A DNA stretch of 64,000 nt from Stictocephala bisonia (GCA_035578905.1 JAQJVL010000526.1:356037-420036), one strand, 5' to 3'; positions 46,905 to 59,093 are shown, counted from the first letter of the stretch. The notes: generated by a model not told the origin, from the sequence alone. Translations and numbers: made by a program.

Positions 46905-48345
46905 CGTACAGTGTTATTGACCTACCCACCCTCCAATTCACGTGCTATATTATTGACCTAGGTGCCCTCCCACACGCGCAGTGTTATTGAACTACCCACC
47001 TTCCCACTCGAACTATGTTATTGACCTACCCAACCTCCAACACAACAGTGTTATTGAACTACCCACCCTCCAACACAACAGTATTATTAAACTACCCACC
47101 CTCCAACACAACAGTGTTATTGAACTACCCACCTTCCCACTCGAACTATGTTATTGACCTACCCACCCTCCAACACAATAGTGTTATTGAACTACCCACC
47201 CTCCAACACAACAGTGTTATTGAACTACCCACCCTCCAACACAACAGTGTTATTGAACTACCCACCCTCCAACACAACAGTGTTATTGAACTACCCACCT
47301 TCCCACTCGAACCATGTTATTGACCTACCCACCCTCCAACACAATAGTGTTATTGAACTACCCACCCTCCAACACAACAGTGTTATTGAACTACCCACCC
47401 TCCAACACAACAGTGTTATTGGACTACCCACCCTCCAACACAACACTGTTATTGAACTACCCACCCTCCAACACAACAGTGTTATTGAACTACCCACCCT
47501 CCAACACAACAGTGTTATTGAACTACCCACCCTCCAACACAACAGTGTTATTGAACTACCCACCCTCCAAGACAACAGTGTTATTGAACTACCCACCCTC
47601 CAACACAATAGTGTTATTGAACTACCCACCCTCCAACACAACAGTGTTATTGAACTACCCACCCTCCAACACAACAGTGTTATTGGACTACCCACCCTCC
47701 AACACAACAGTGTTATTGAACTACCCACCCTCCAATTCACGTGCTATATTATTGACCTGGGTGCCCTCCCACACGCGCAGTGTTATTGAACTACTCACCT
47801 TTCCACTCGAACTATGTTATTGACCTACCTACTCTCCTACACGTACGGTGTCATTGACCTACCCACCCTCCAGTACACGTGCTGTGTTATTGACCTACCC
47901 ACCCTCCAACACAACAGTGTTATTGAACTACCCACCCTCCAACACAACAGTGTTATTGAACTACCCACCCTCCAACACAACAGTGTTATTAAACTACCCA
48001 CCCTCCAATACAACAGTGACCTACCTACTCTCCTACACGTACGGTGTCATTGACCTACCCACCCTCCAGTACACGTGCTGTGTTATTGACCTACCCACCC
48101 TCCAACACAACAGTGTTATTGAACTACCCACCCTCCAACACAACAGTGTTATTGAACTACCCACCCTCCAACACAACAGTGTTATTGAACTACCCACCCT
48201 CCAACACAACAGTGTTATTAAACTACCCACCCTCCAATACAACAGTGACCTACCTACTCTCCTACACGTACGGTGTCATTGACCTACCCACCCTCCAGTA
48301 CACGTGCTGTGTTATTGACCTACCCACCCTCCCAAACACGTAGAG
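46905..48345 (+). repeat. 33-bp minisatellite array with higher-order units
   Basis: About 40 units of 33 bp of the form 'tgttattgaactacccaccc' plus 'tccaacacaacag'. Variant units ('gtgctatattattgacct', 'acgtacggtgtcattgacct') punctuate the array. A higher-order block starting near 47848 repeats at 48044 (196 bp later) and again near 48272, after one extra 33-bp unit. Since 33 is divisible by three, 11-residue peptide repeats stay open in many frames; these are not genes. Confidence 0.97.
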
Positions 48346-48349
48346 TAGT

Positions 48350-49350
48350 GTTTATAAAATAATATACTAAAGGAATGTTGTGTAACTCTAGAGGATTGCT
48401 TGCTTATATTCTCTTGTATTCTCAACTCTAGACTTATTTTTGAAAGATAAAATTATTCATTTTTTACTACGATCTCAAAATGCAACAATTTTTCAAGCTA
48501 ATAGGCCTACTATTTGAAGAATTTATTTGTTGACATCAAATGTTAACAATTTATGTTATTTTTTAATGTAATCTAAATGCAGAGTTCGTAATATTTTACA
48601 AAATATTCATAAATAAAAGTACTATTTACATCAATATAAAAAGTATTTATTAATTTATATTAAAGAATCAATCAATGCTTTCTCTCTCAATCGCGGTGGG
48701 ACAGTTACTGAACCCATTTTTCTTTCAGTAAGTTTCACGACATTGGCTTAACGACTTGTGTTGTTGCAAGTTTCCGACTCGGAGATTTTCATTAAAACTT
48801 TGCACTCTTTTTAACAACAAAGAATAGATGATTCATTTTTAAACTGCAATTCTTCATTTCGTTGGATAGACCATTGATTAGTTTCTCACAGCTTTAATAT
48901 TTTATGATGAAAAATAACTAAGTAATAAATTAAAGACGAAGGAAAATCTTTTGTTAACGTAAGATTTAAGTAAAATCTGAAACAGTAATAGGGATGCCCT
49001 CCTTTTATTACGTTTAGAAAGGAGGGCTTATAGAACTTAAAAGGCATTCATTTACTAAAAGCTTTTTTTATCTTGATCACAAGTGTAATACTAGAAACAT
49101 CATCCTAAATTTATAATGTTAAATGAACAATTACTATCCAGGAGCAATAACAAATTTAAATTAGAAAATTATATAAGCTAAAGTTGCGCAAAATAATGAT
49201 ATATCTAATGTAATTTCAATGCAATTCTTGGACATAAACCAAACATATCTTCCTCAATCATAATAAAAGTTTAAAAATATTGTTGTTATCAATGCTGCTG
49301 ACATTAAGTCATCTTCGATAAAGAGAGAATAAATTGTCATTATCATATGT
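48350..49350. other. AT-rich DNA, no gene seen
   Basis: Nothing recognised. Confidence 0.5.
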
Positions 49351-49354
49351 CTAC

Positions 49355-49470
49355 ACATATATTGACTTTATTCAGACACATTAATTCGTACGATAAAACA
49401 CTCATATACAACTAATATATTGACTTTATTCAGACACGTTAATTTGTATGGCGAAACATTTGAATACGAC
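49355..49470 (+). repeat. 58-bp tandem duplication at the 5' edge of the Penelope remnant
   Basis: 'attgactttattcagacac' occurs at 49361 and 49419, with similar sequence after each copy. The second copy runs into the endonuclease frame, so the truncated 5' end of the element seems to be duplicated in tandem. Confidence 0.7.
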
Positions 49471-49933
49471 CCATATCTTGACAACATTTAAACAAATTCA
49501 TTTTAGTTCAACTAATAACCTTCGTAGTCATTTAACAAAATTAAAACCCAAGAACAAAATTCAAGAATCTAAAAATATAATTTACAAAATTGATTGTGAA
49601 TGTAATAAAACTTACATTGGCCAAACCTCTAGACCTATAAGTTCAAGAGTCAAAGAACATACATATAATTACAAAACACAAAATAAAGAAAAATCTAAAT
49701 TAGTAGAACACGCTATAAACGAAAATCATGACATAAAATTTGACTCATCCAGTATTATATTTAAAGAATCGTCATGGACCAAAAGGAATCAAATTGAAAG
49801 TGCCTTTATGTCTGTTATAAAAGAACAATGTATATCACAACCATTTATAAATTTTAGTAATATATACTTACCTTTAGTTAAAGAAGAAATCAAACATAAA
49901 ATAATTAATTGTAAATCATATTTTCCAGTTTAA
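49448..49933 (+). CDS. Penelope-like retroelement GIY-YIG endonuclease domain, 5'-truncated
   Basis: The 161-residue frame is the C-terminal part of a Penelope-like element polyprotein, in which a reverse transcriptase is followed by a GIY-YIG nuclease. 'IIYKI' (44-48) and 'TYIGQT' (55-60) are the two signature strands. Cys50 and Cys52 between them, the Arg and Glu of 'RVKEH' (67-71), 'VEHAINENH' (86-94) and Glu117 follow the usual Penelope order. The frame is uninterrupted to the stop, and the C-terminal tail length is normal. The reverse transcriptase is missing. The first ATG is just the first in the truncated frame, so expression as a protein is doubtful. A hammerhead-like motif lies 120 bases downstream. 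Confidence 0.85.
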   Translation: MAKHLNTTHILTTFKQIHFSSTNNLRSHLTKLKPKNKIQESKNIIYKIDCECNKTYIGQTSRPISSRVKEHTYNYKTQNKEKSKLVEHAINENHDIKFDSSSIIFKESSWTKRNQIESAFMSVIKEQCISQPFINFSNIYLPLVKEEIKHKIINCKSYFPV

Positions 49934-50112
49934 TATTTTATTTAAATTACTTTCTACTAATCCAATTAAGTTTTAAATTCATTTTAAAATATCTATATTT
50001 TATAATATTTTAATTTATATTGTTTTAAACATATGTTTTTTCTGTTTACAAAAACTTATGATGCCTTAACCGGCGAAAGCGCTATTTAAATAAAAAATTG
50101 TGGAATAATTTA
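49934..50112 (+). mobile_element. 3' tail of the Penelope-like element
   Basis: AT-rich 3' region ending with 'atttaaataaaaaattgtgg' and 'aataatttaaaaaatgtg'. It contains the hammerhead-like box described separately. Confidence 0.6.
50055..50085 (+). ncRNA. hammerhead-ribozyme-like core, degenerate
   Basis: 'CTTATGA', then a stem 'GCC-ttaacc-GGC', then 'GAAA' matches the hammerhead layout CUGANGA-helix II-GAAA, except for G to T in the first box. Such motifs are known in Penelope-like elements. Activity is unlikely with the invariant G lost, and helices I and III are not established. Confidence 0.4.
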
Positions 50113-50114
50113 AA

Positions 50115-50740
50115 AAATGTGTTCTTCTTTAACATTCATTCCTATGACAATAGACTACACACTCATAACTTAAGGCCCTTACATAATTAATAAATAGATA
50201 TTTATATTGAAATACTTCGTAGGATAAATATGCGTACAATACTTAAAATGATTTATTATAAATACGAAAACTGCTGAATCTTAGCAGCTTAGGTATATAA
50301 TAGAACTTGCAGCTCATATCATTATGTAATTCTTTTAGAAAATGTAATACTGCGTGGTTTAGCCCCTCTCAAATACTGCAATATTACTTGCAACAATAAT
50401 TAAATTTACTCATAGTTCTGGTAGTGTGGGTAATTCTTCACTGTTTGGATTCCATAAGATGCTTGAGTACACAATGATCCTCATTACCCACTTTCGTCTG
50501 AATAAAAGTGGTTTATGTAATTAAGCATATTTATGGTGAAAACATTCCTTCAGTAAAAAGTTCTCTAATTCACCTGCTTCAGTTATCATGAGGGCTTCAC
50601 TACTGTAGACTTTCTTCCATGTACTACAATAGTTTTACTTAACATGACACTCGCACAAGTAAAAACTTTATAATCAGTATCTTTATAACTTTATAATCAG
50701 ACACTCTATAAACTGGTAAGACGCAGTTTACTACATTATA
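50115..50740. other. AT-rich DNA, no gene seen
   Basis: Nothing recognised. Confidence 0.5.
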
Positions 50741-50769
50741 TCTTACTTAACGCACAATATACCCCTTCA

Positions 50770-50920
50770 GAACGACATTACTACCTCCGTGAACAATGAG
50801 CGGTTCATTACTTGCTTAGAACAATAGGTTGGAGGCGCACTTGTAATACCCTACCACTCCTACGGACCGCTTCGAATTAATACACCCACACATTGTGTTC
50901 TACTAATATTTAATGTATGT
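50770..50920 (+). repeat. dispersed repeat family F, copy 1
   Basis: 'caatgagcggttcattact' and 'ggaggcgcacttgtaat' with 'accactcc' match the order at 60295-60385. A shorter reverse match ('gtaatgaaccgctc') lies near 56530. Confidence 0.5.
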
Positions 50921-50924
50921 TGAA

Positions 50925-52385
50925 TTATCCTAGCTATTGTTGAGTTTTCTTTAACTTGACAAATAACACATACATCTTTGTGAAACGAATCCTATCAGGC
51001 CTGATTTGAATTAAATATTTTCTTAGTTTGATTTTTCGGGAAAATATCTCAACCGTAAAAGAATACAGGTGTAAATATAGCAGGAAGCATCTTTGAGGTT
51101 TATATGTTGTTTTCGTACAGTAAATTCATAAATATTTTTTGTATATTCTTTTTTTTACAAACAGAACTGAGCAAGTTCTTTTTTATTGTTTAGATTTGTT
51201 GCATTGGTTTATCTCTAGTTTTCTGTGCAGAAGTTTTGCAAGAAGTCGTCTTCGTGCTCTCTCTGCGCTCTTAGAAATCACGAGAGAAAAGATTACGATC
51301 GGACGGAGGTCGATCAAGGTGTGATAATTTTCGTCTATTTGATAAGGACGATAAGCACAACTTAAATAGCGACTGTCCAGCGTATGTGAGGGCGGTGAAG
51401 GTCTACCAAAGAAGTAGACTATGGCTGATGAGGCAGAAGAGGAACTGTTTAGGCCAATAAGAGATCTCTGATTGGACATGGTGACGAAAGCAACAATTTA
51501 TAGCATATGCTACACACCTCGTGAACCAGCAAGGAATAGTCCAACCGAGGCAAGTTCTGGTTTTCATGTTTACGTAGTGTGATAACAGTTTTGGATGCCC
51601 ACAAGCTGCTCTCTTTCACTACTTCATATGTCGTGGGATTACCCTTTGTCGTGTTTGCAACAGAGGATTTGGGTCAAGTTCGGGTTGTCAAAACCTAAAT
51701 TGCACCAGCGTTCAACGAAGAATTAAGGGTCTTGTATAAGTTGGTTCGAAGATCACGTGGCAGCTATTGCTTCTTTTTTCAGGGACAGAGATGACCCTAA
51801 GAGATATTCTGGACGAAACCTCTAAACGAATCAGGGTTTAGGTTGCGCTGCTGAGGTTTGTCGGAAAGATACCTAGGTTGCGCAACCGGATAGAGATCCG
51901 GAACTTCAGTTGACTTTTACTCATTAGGTTGCGTCAGACAATCAAAACGAGAGAGAAAAGACAGAAGAATTGAGGGAACCCTCATGTTTACCGATCTGCA
52001 CTTCTGACGTTGAAAAAACATAGATGATAGGCGAAAACATCAAGCAGCATAAGATGTCACCTCATGATATCAGCTTTCCAAATGCACCATCAGATTGGGT
52101 TATCACTCCATTGAATTGGAAGTTATAGGCAGTTGTGAGTGTGAAACGGAACCAAAATCAATTCGATAAAAAGATGGAGAATTTACCACAAAAATGGTTC
52201 ATCTGTACATCTAAGTATTGATAAAATATTTTAAAATTCTAGGGGATGGAAACGGTATGCCAAAGAGGAAATATGGTTACATGATAAAGTATTTCCAATT
52301 TGAAATTTTGTTTTGGTTTTTTTTGTAAATAATTATAGAGTTAAAAAAAAGAAAATTATTAATATAATAACTATATTATTATTAT
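50925..52385. other. no gene identified; 51180-52100 slightly GC-richer
   Basis: Several short frames (for example minus 51183-51479) but no motif I can assign. It could be the decayed 5' part of the polymerase-like fragment that follows, or separate repetitive DNA. Confidence 0.35.
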
Positions 52386-52389
52386 AACT

Positions 52390-52725
52390 TCCCGCAAGAG
52401 TTGGCAGATAAATGCGATTGTACTTACGTTCAGTTTCTCGTAGAACTGAAAGAAGTCTCTAAATTTGAGAAGGTTAATAATAATAATATATATGGCTTAA
52501 ACGATAAGATATACCCATTAAAGGTCCGCGAGAGGGTGCTGGATGTATACAGGGATCCCCGTTGCTGTATAACAAAGAGAAGGAGACCTACTATGTCTAC
52601 ATCAAAGACTTTTCTACTCTGGTTGGACCACAACCATCAAATTTTGCAGAGTCAAGCATATTTAAAACAAACGCTTTTAATGTTTTTTCATTTGTCCTAA
52701 TATGGTTCTTTCAAAGGCACGCACA
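52390..52725 (+). pseudogene. fragment of a Maverick/Polinton-type polymerase-associated ORF
   Basis: One frame (52401 onward) reads 'LKEVSKFEKVNNNNIYGLND' then 'KIYPLKVRERVLD'. A second frame takes over near 52560 with 'LLYNKEKETYYVYIKDFSTL'. This order (PVPLKDI-type segment, 'FEK.NNISINVYG', 'IYPL', 'HY..IKDFS.L') is that of the region before the zinc-finger and polymerase-B domains in proteins of Maverick/Polinton and related insect repeats. The expected following Cys-rich segment is not preserved. One frameshift and no polymerase motifs remain. Recognition rests on memory of the family pattern. Confidence 0.5.
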
Positions 52726-52729
52726 TTCG

Positions 52730-53765
52730 AGCTGTAACCTAAAGAACCAGAAGCAAAAGCATAATACATTTTCCTTCCACAATCTACTTTAAGGTTCCCA
52801 CTTGATTGCTAACGATCTTTGATTTGATGAGAAGTAGACAAATAAATCCCAATATTATTTAAGTGCAGATGGCGAAGAAAATAACCCTGATATTTAGGTA
52901 CGGCGCAAGTTTTCCATTATTCATTATTAAACTTATAAATACAGTAAAAATTAAATTTATACGAGTGATTTTGTTGTATGAATATACATATCAAAGGTAA
53001 ACCCAGTTATAATTTGATAACATTTGTAATACGTAAAGTTAAGAGACATTACTTAAATAATCGATATCTGGAGATAAAATTGCCCAGGAGCCATTTTACG
53101 TCGCTACATCACTTTGTGTTAATGTGGCTCCTCTATATAACAAAGTTTGGTCAAACAGATTTCATGCTCGATAGGGATCTTTGGCCTGTGTATAGTTGGC
53201 ATACCAGATATTCGGCCAAAAATATCGGACATATTGCTATATCCATTCAGTACAACATTGTTGATTGTTTGACGTCTACCACTTAGGAAACTATTCGAGT
53301 TCTCCAAATTTAATAACTGGTTTGAATATTACTTTTTCAAATGTATCATACACTTTTTGACGATCGGCTTGATTTCAGATTGTAGTGATTTCCTTGTTTT
53401 GATCATTTTATCAAACAATGAAGGTTGTAAATTTCAAATTAATTTTTATTACTATTGTAACTAACACAACATAACTAACTTATACTAAAACATGAACAAT
53501 TATAGTTTTTAACGTTAAAAAAATATTAGGTAAAAAAGAAAATTATCAATCGTCTAAAATACATTGACTGACAACTAGATTCTCGTACTAACGAAACTCA
53601 TAATTATTTCCTCCCTATATACATATACGATATGACGGACATTCCGGATATTATTGCACCGGCCCTCATTTCTTAATTACCACAGTATATTTGTGTTGTT
53701 AATTTATATAATACTAGGGGACACCTGCACGCTTCTCGTGCCAACCCCGGCGCCCTCTTCGTTCG
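52730..53765. other. AT-rich DNA, no gene seen
   Basis: The 102-codon frame at 52978-53286 shows no recognisable motif. Confidence 0.45.
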
Positions 53766-53769
53766 ATAC

Positions 53770-53905
53770 TTGCGAGTTTACAGCATCTCACTCACAATAC
53801 TTGCGTTGCTACCTATTTATCAGTATAAATACTGAACCCAATGGTAATACTTAGGCTATTTCAAACATGTTCATTTCATTTGTTTTTGTTTTAACAACTG
53901 AAGAT
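53770..53905 (+). repeat. dispersed repeat family D, copy 2
   Basis: Matches 23460-23600 in order and orientation. Confidence 0.65.
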
Positions 53906-53909
53906 GAAA

Positions 53910-54630
53910 CTCATAGTATAATATTAAAAAGGCATCAATAGTAATGTCATTGATAAAAATTAAACACGTTTATTTATTTAAAAAAACAGTTGTTATTAAT
54001 TTACTAAAATCAACCCAATGTTATCCTAATGGAACAATTTTTTGGGTGGTTTTTACCCCTTAGGAGTATTTTATCAAAATAAAAATACTTTAGTTGTTCT
54101 ATTTAAGACCTAAAGAAACAGTGTACAAAATTTCAGCTCTCTATCTACATGAAAAGTTGGAGAATTAGTTATGAGTGAGTGATCCAGGGCTTTGCCTTTT
54201 ATGTAGATTTGATTTTCAACTGATATTGAGCGTCAATCTTTTGTCAGAAATCGCTTTAGTGAAACTTACAACAAATGAATTGTAACAGAAATTTGACATA
54301 TTGAGTTGATAATATTACAAGCTGAAACTAATTTTTGATACATTGAATAAATCAAGTAAAATATAAATTATCGAAGCTTTCTAACAAGTGTAAATGATTC
54401 TTCGGGTTAGTTTTTCTCCGCCTAATGAAAATACTCCTCTATTACCCTGTCTTCCCAGGAAATATGATTTAAGTAACTTTACTAATTCACTATACATCAT
54501 GATTAATTAACCTTAAAAAAACATAAATACTGTATGCATAAAATAAAATTACATTATATTGAATTTCAATAAAACCCAAGTAATCTTCCTTATATATTAA
54601 TTAAACATAATTTCGCTACTAGTTTAAAGG
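53910..54630. other. AT-rich DNA, no gene seen
   Basis: Nothing recognised. Confidence 0.5.
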
Positions 54631-54639
54631 TTACTTACT

Positions 54640-55665
54640 ATATGCATGAAAATACTGTTTCTCGTTTAATATTAGTTTTTTTTTATTTTTTAGTTTTTTT
54701 TATAGTTACTGTATGCGTGACAATACTGTTTCTAGTTTACTGTTAGATTTTTAGTCACTGTATACATGACAATACTGTTTCTAGTTTACTATCAGTTTTT
54801 TTAGTCACTGTATACATGACAATACTGTTTCTAGTTTACTATCAGTTTTTTTTAGTCACTGTATACGTGACAATACTGCTTCTAGTTTACTATTCGTTTT
54901 TTTAGTTACCGCATACATGGCAATATTGTTACTGGTTTACTATTAGTGTTTTTAGTTACTGTATGCATGACAATACTGTTTCTAGTTTACTGTTAGATTT
55001 TTAGTTACTGTATACATGACAATACTGTTTCTAGTTTACTGTTAGATTTTTAGTTACTGTATACATGACAATACTGTTTCTAGTTTACTGTTAGATTTTT
55101 AGTTACTGTATACATGACAATACTGTTTCTAGTTTACTATTAGATTTTTTGTTACTGTATACATGAAAATACTGTTTCTAGTTTACCATTAGAATTTTAG
55201 TTACTGTATACATGAAAATAATGTTTCTAGTTTACTATTAGATTTTTAGTTACTGTATACATGACAATACTGTTTCTAGTTTACTATTAGATTTTTAGTT
55301 ACTGTATACATGAAAATACTGTTTCTAGTTTACTATTAGATTTTTAGTTACTGTATGCATGACAATACTGTTTCTATTTTACTATTAGATTTTTAATTAC
55401 TGTATGCATGACAATACTGTTTCTAGTTTACTATTAGATTTTTAGTTACTGTATACGTGACAATACTGTTTCTAGTTTACTATTAGATTTTTAGTTACTG
55501 TATACGTGACAATACTGTTTCTCGTTTACTATTAGATTTTTAGTTACTGTATACGTGACAATACTGTTTCTAGTTTACTATTAGATTTTTAGTTACTGTA
55601 TACATGACAATACTGTTTCTAGTTTACTATTAGATTTTTAGTTACTATATGCGTGATAGTGCTAT
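54640..55665. repeat. 49-bp satellite array
   Basis: About 20 tandem units of 49 bp of the form 'gttactgtatacatgacaat' plus 'actgtttctagtttactatt' plus 'agattttta'. Successive units start 49 bases apart (for example 55004 and 55053). Outer units are more diverged than central ones. The unit has no open frame. Confidence 0.97.
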
Positions 55666-55669
55666 TTTA

Positions 55670-56035
55670 AGAACGCAGTTAGTTTTCAAATTATTTTACA
55701 CAAAACCAAATTTATAGTCATAATTTTGTTCACTTAAAAACAAGTTACACTAATGATATGAAAAGTGATAATGAATACAAAGTACAAAACGTTGTCGATG
55801 TGAGATTGTTTGTAAAACAGCTGTCCAGCATCCAGAGGTCTCCAGAACAGAGAAGTTCAATTTTAGCTCAAAGCCTGTATTTTATCACTAAGGGCAATAA
55901 GTTAAAATTCGGATGAGTCTGCAAAGGATTGAAACTGGCAAAGTAAAATAAACTTAATACACGTTGTGTACACTGTAGGCGACAGATTCTATGCTTGGCT
56001 TTCACTGACATAGCAGCCGCACAATGATTGTCATC
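55670..56035. other. AT-rich DNA, no gene seen
   Basis: Nothing recognised. Confidence 0.45.
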
Positions 56036-56039
56036 GACG

Positions 56040-56390
56040 TGCACACTTTTAGAGAACTCAACATAGGTTCTATGGTGGGTGTTACTAATAAACAGTGTCC
56101 GCTCAATGGTTGTCATTGACATGGATACAACTAGAGAAGTCTGGGGTGTCCATGTTGGGTGGTAGTAAGTGTCCAAATGTTGTGTAGAGAAGAGAAATTA
56201 CCATCTCACCTGTCAATAATCTGAAGATCAGACCACTACTACATGGTTCGGATTTCATGTAAATAAGTCGGTTAATTACGCTTATTAACAGCTTTTGACA
56301 GACATATATTAACATCTACTGGGCTGTTAATATATGGCTATTTCTGAGGAACAGTTGACCTTGGTAAGTAACATAGTGTAGATGGTAGAA
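56040..56390 (-). repeat. dispersed repeat family A, copy 5
   Basis: Minus-strand copy with 'ggggtgtccatgttgggtgg', 'ccaaatgttgtgt' and 'ggttcggatttcatgtaaa'. It faces two plus-strand copies downstream. Confidence 0.75.
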
Positions 56391-56619
56391 TATAATCTTT
56401 GACAAAAATAAAGGAACTACTTTCTTTAAAAAGTGTCAATAATTAATAGCTCAGACACAAATGAATAGCCGAGTGGCGTGGGGGTTTTTAGGCAGTAACA
56501 AGTACGTCTCACAGATATTGTTTAACGACAGTAATGAACCGCTCTTTTTACGTGACTTCAAGGGAGTACGTGACTTTTTGGAGGTGGTAGGACGTCAACC
56601 GGGGTGTGATGTGAGAAAA

Positions 56620-56930
56620 CTGTAATTACAATGTTAATTCTTACATATGAGACGTGCGTATTTTAAGGCGAATATGAATGATTATATAAGTGTAGTCTGG
56701 TTACTAACTGAGTTCAACTGATCCTAGGAGAGGGCGATTTATTAATATCCCAATAGCCAGGGTAACTAAAAGACCTACAGGTTTCCGTGGAATCTGAACC
56801 ACGTAGTATTGGTATGATTTTCAGCTAATTGACAAGATCCTGATACTCAGTCCTCTCCCCTGGGGACTCCTACTACCACCCAACATGGACACTCCAGATT
56901 TCTCTAGTAGTATCCATGTCGATTCTTACA
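56620..56930 (+). repeat. dispersed repeat family A, copy 6
   Basis: Blocks 'cttacatatgagacg', 'ttttaaggcgaatatgaatg', 'ccagggtaactaaaagacct' and 'aacatggacactccagattt' are in family order. Confidence 0.8.
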
Positions 56931-57320
56931 TTCTTACATATGAGACGCCGACACAACGTCGTTGGTATTTTAAGGCGAATATGAATGGTTATATGAGTGT
57001 AGGATGAGTGTGGATGAGTGTAGTCTAGTTACTAACTGAGTTCAACTGTTCCTCAGAAAGGGCAATTTATTAATAGCCTAACAGCCAGGGCAACTAAGGG
57101 ACCTACAGCTTTACGTGGAATCCGAACCACGTAGTGCTGGTCTGATTTTCAGCTAATTGACAAGCCTGATACTCAGTTATCTCCCCCACACAACATCCGC
57201 ACAATGATTACCACTCAAAATTGACAACCAATGAGCGGACATTGTCTCTGTATTAATAACAACCACCATAGAACATATCACCAACAATCTCTACAACACT
57301 GTCCCCAAATAAAAGACTCG
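56931..57320 (+). repeat. dispersed repeat family A, copy 7
   Basis: This is a tandem neighbour of copy 6 with the fullest 5' part ('cttacatatgagacgccgac') and 'gatgagtgtggatgagtgta'. It ends in 'aatgagcggac', as copy 3 does. Confidence 0.8.
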
Positions 57321-57324
57321 TATT

Positions 57325-57795
57325 CTCATAAAAGAGATATAGTCTCCATAAACATATATAGTGTGTCAACATATATAATACGACTTGTAGATTTTCGCGA
57401 TATGGCCATAGAATATCCATGGTCAACAAGGGTAACTGCCTTATTTAAAGCAATTTCTAAATATTAATAAGAAGTGAATTGTCGTGGGTAAAGGAAGTGG
57501 CAATACCGGTAGTGCAATCAAATGTCTTTGTGAAACAAGTCAGATCATTTTTAAACTGAAGGGAGGATATTTTTGCTCCAAGGCTGACTGGTATATTTCA
57601 AATGAAAACACACATATTACATGTTCGAAGGGATGATTTGAAAAAATTTTATACAATATTAGATATGAGGTACTTTTGATACAGCCAATAAATGTCGTAA
57701 ACTGACAATAATGTTGCCGTGGATAATTGTTATACAAGTTAAGATATGTATTCAAAACATTGTTTATCCGTTCATTTAAAAGTAACGAGACTGTT
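57325..57795. other. no gene identified
   Basis: AT-rich. Plus-strand frames contain some peptide-like text but are interrupted by stops. Confidence 0.4.
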
Positions 57796-57797
57796 AA

Positions 57798-58166
57798 AAA
57801 GTTATTGGAATCTCTATTCAACTGAAATATCAACACAACCAACAACACAAGCAGATCCCACAGAATATATGTCCACCAAACAAATTTACACGTAGAACTA
57901 AATATGTTAGTATAAGTTTTAAAAAATCACTAACGGAAATTATAAAATCAGAAACATCTTTATTAGATCAGGCTGAATCAGTCAATAGTGAGAATAAACA
58001 AATTTATGAACCTTGCAATCTTCGCTTAGTTGAAAAATATGACATAGTAAAATGCGAAGTAATTGTTATTAAATTTGGAAATAAAGGAACAATTTTTTAT
58101 TTATTTCATCACTCTTCAAAAATAAAAATTGTAACATACCAAATAACATCACAGAAAAAATACTAA
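57798..58166 (+). pseudogene. 122-codon open frame without ATG, unknown
   Basis: Between TAA codons at 57795-57797 and 58164-58166 one frame stays open for 122 codons in very AT-rich DNA, where stops should be frequent. It lacks any ATG. The peptide has balanced composition, for example 'SLTEIIKSETSLLDQAESVN' and 'LRLVEKYDIVKCEVIVIKFG'. The last segment faintly recalls a region at the end of some retroelement reverse transcriptases, but I cannot assign it. It may be an exon or the remnant of a mobile-element ORF. Confidence 0.4.
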
Positions 58167-58169
58167 TTT

Positions 58170-59090
58170 AAATTATAAAAGACTATTAGTAAAAATAATT
58201 AATTATATGAAACAAATTAGTAAATATTTGTTGTACTGTACCTCTACGGTCACCTCAATTGCATGGTGGTAGACAATTTATTTATTTTAATAAATATGAA
58301 TTTCTATCCCTATTCCATTTTATTTATTTCCCCTAAAAATTAAGAATAAGTAACTCTTTTCTCAGATGTTTAATTGCCTCACTATTTGCAGTTAACTGTT
58401 AGTTTATGGATTTGTAAATATGCATTGAAGTAGGAACAGGAGATATAATCAACAAAAGACAATATTTTTTTATCTTCTTGAGCAGCGATCTAATGCTCTA
58501 CTCTCTTCATTAAACTCTTTCTTAAATATAAGGCAGTCAAAAGTTATAACACAAATGAAAAAATAAATTAAAAGGCCATCCAATTTTACAAACGTATTGT
58601 TATTACATTTATTAAAAAATTGTCTAACTTTCGTAAATTTGTAACATTATTTTACTTAAATAAGATAAGTCATGGGATAAACAAAATATTTATACAGATG
58701 TAACTATTATAAGTGGAAAATCAATATAACAAATATTATATACATCAACAGCATTGTTACAAATATGTATATGCAACGAACACATTAAACTGAAGTAAAG
58801 TGTTATTTATGATAATTATTTATCTGTTGCCACTTAAGTGTCTGTAAAAGTTGCGGTGAGCAATCTTCGTGTTACAGTTCGGTAGATTTTTACTTAACTA
58901 CCCAAAATATAATATAAATAGGCTGATTGAAGACATGCTTTATCTAGGCATTATCATTCCTCCAATAAAAATATGTAATGGTAAATAATACACATCCAAA
59001 CACACAAATGAATAAAGTTGCCTCCATGTTACTCAGTTGTAACTGGAAATCATATAATGATAATGCTTTTACAATAAAATCCAAAGATAT
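58170..59090. other. AT-rich DNA, no gene seen
   Basis: Nothing recognised. Confidence 0.5.
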
Positions 59091-59093
59091 GGT

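Noticed and set aside
47015..48343. Long frames with 11-residue repeats such as VIELPTLQHNS on both strands
   Set aside because: The 33-bp unit is divisible by three and happens to lack stops in several frames; open frames on both strands at once are explained by the repeat.
51183..51479. 98-codon minus-strand frame
   Set aside because: No recognisable domain; its composition resembles random reading of a GC-richer stretch.
54640..55665. CRISPR-like array of 49-bp repeats
   Set aside because: The units are directly adjacent with no spacers; this is a satellite.
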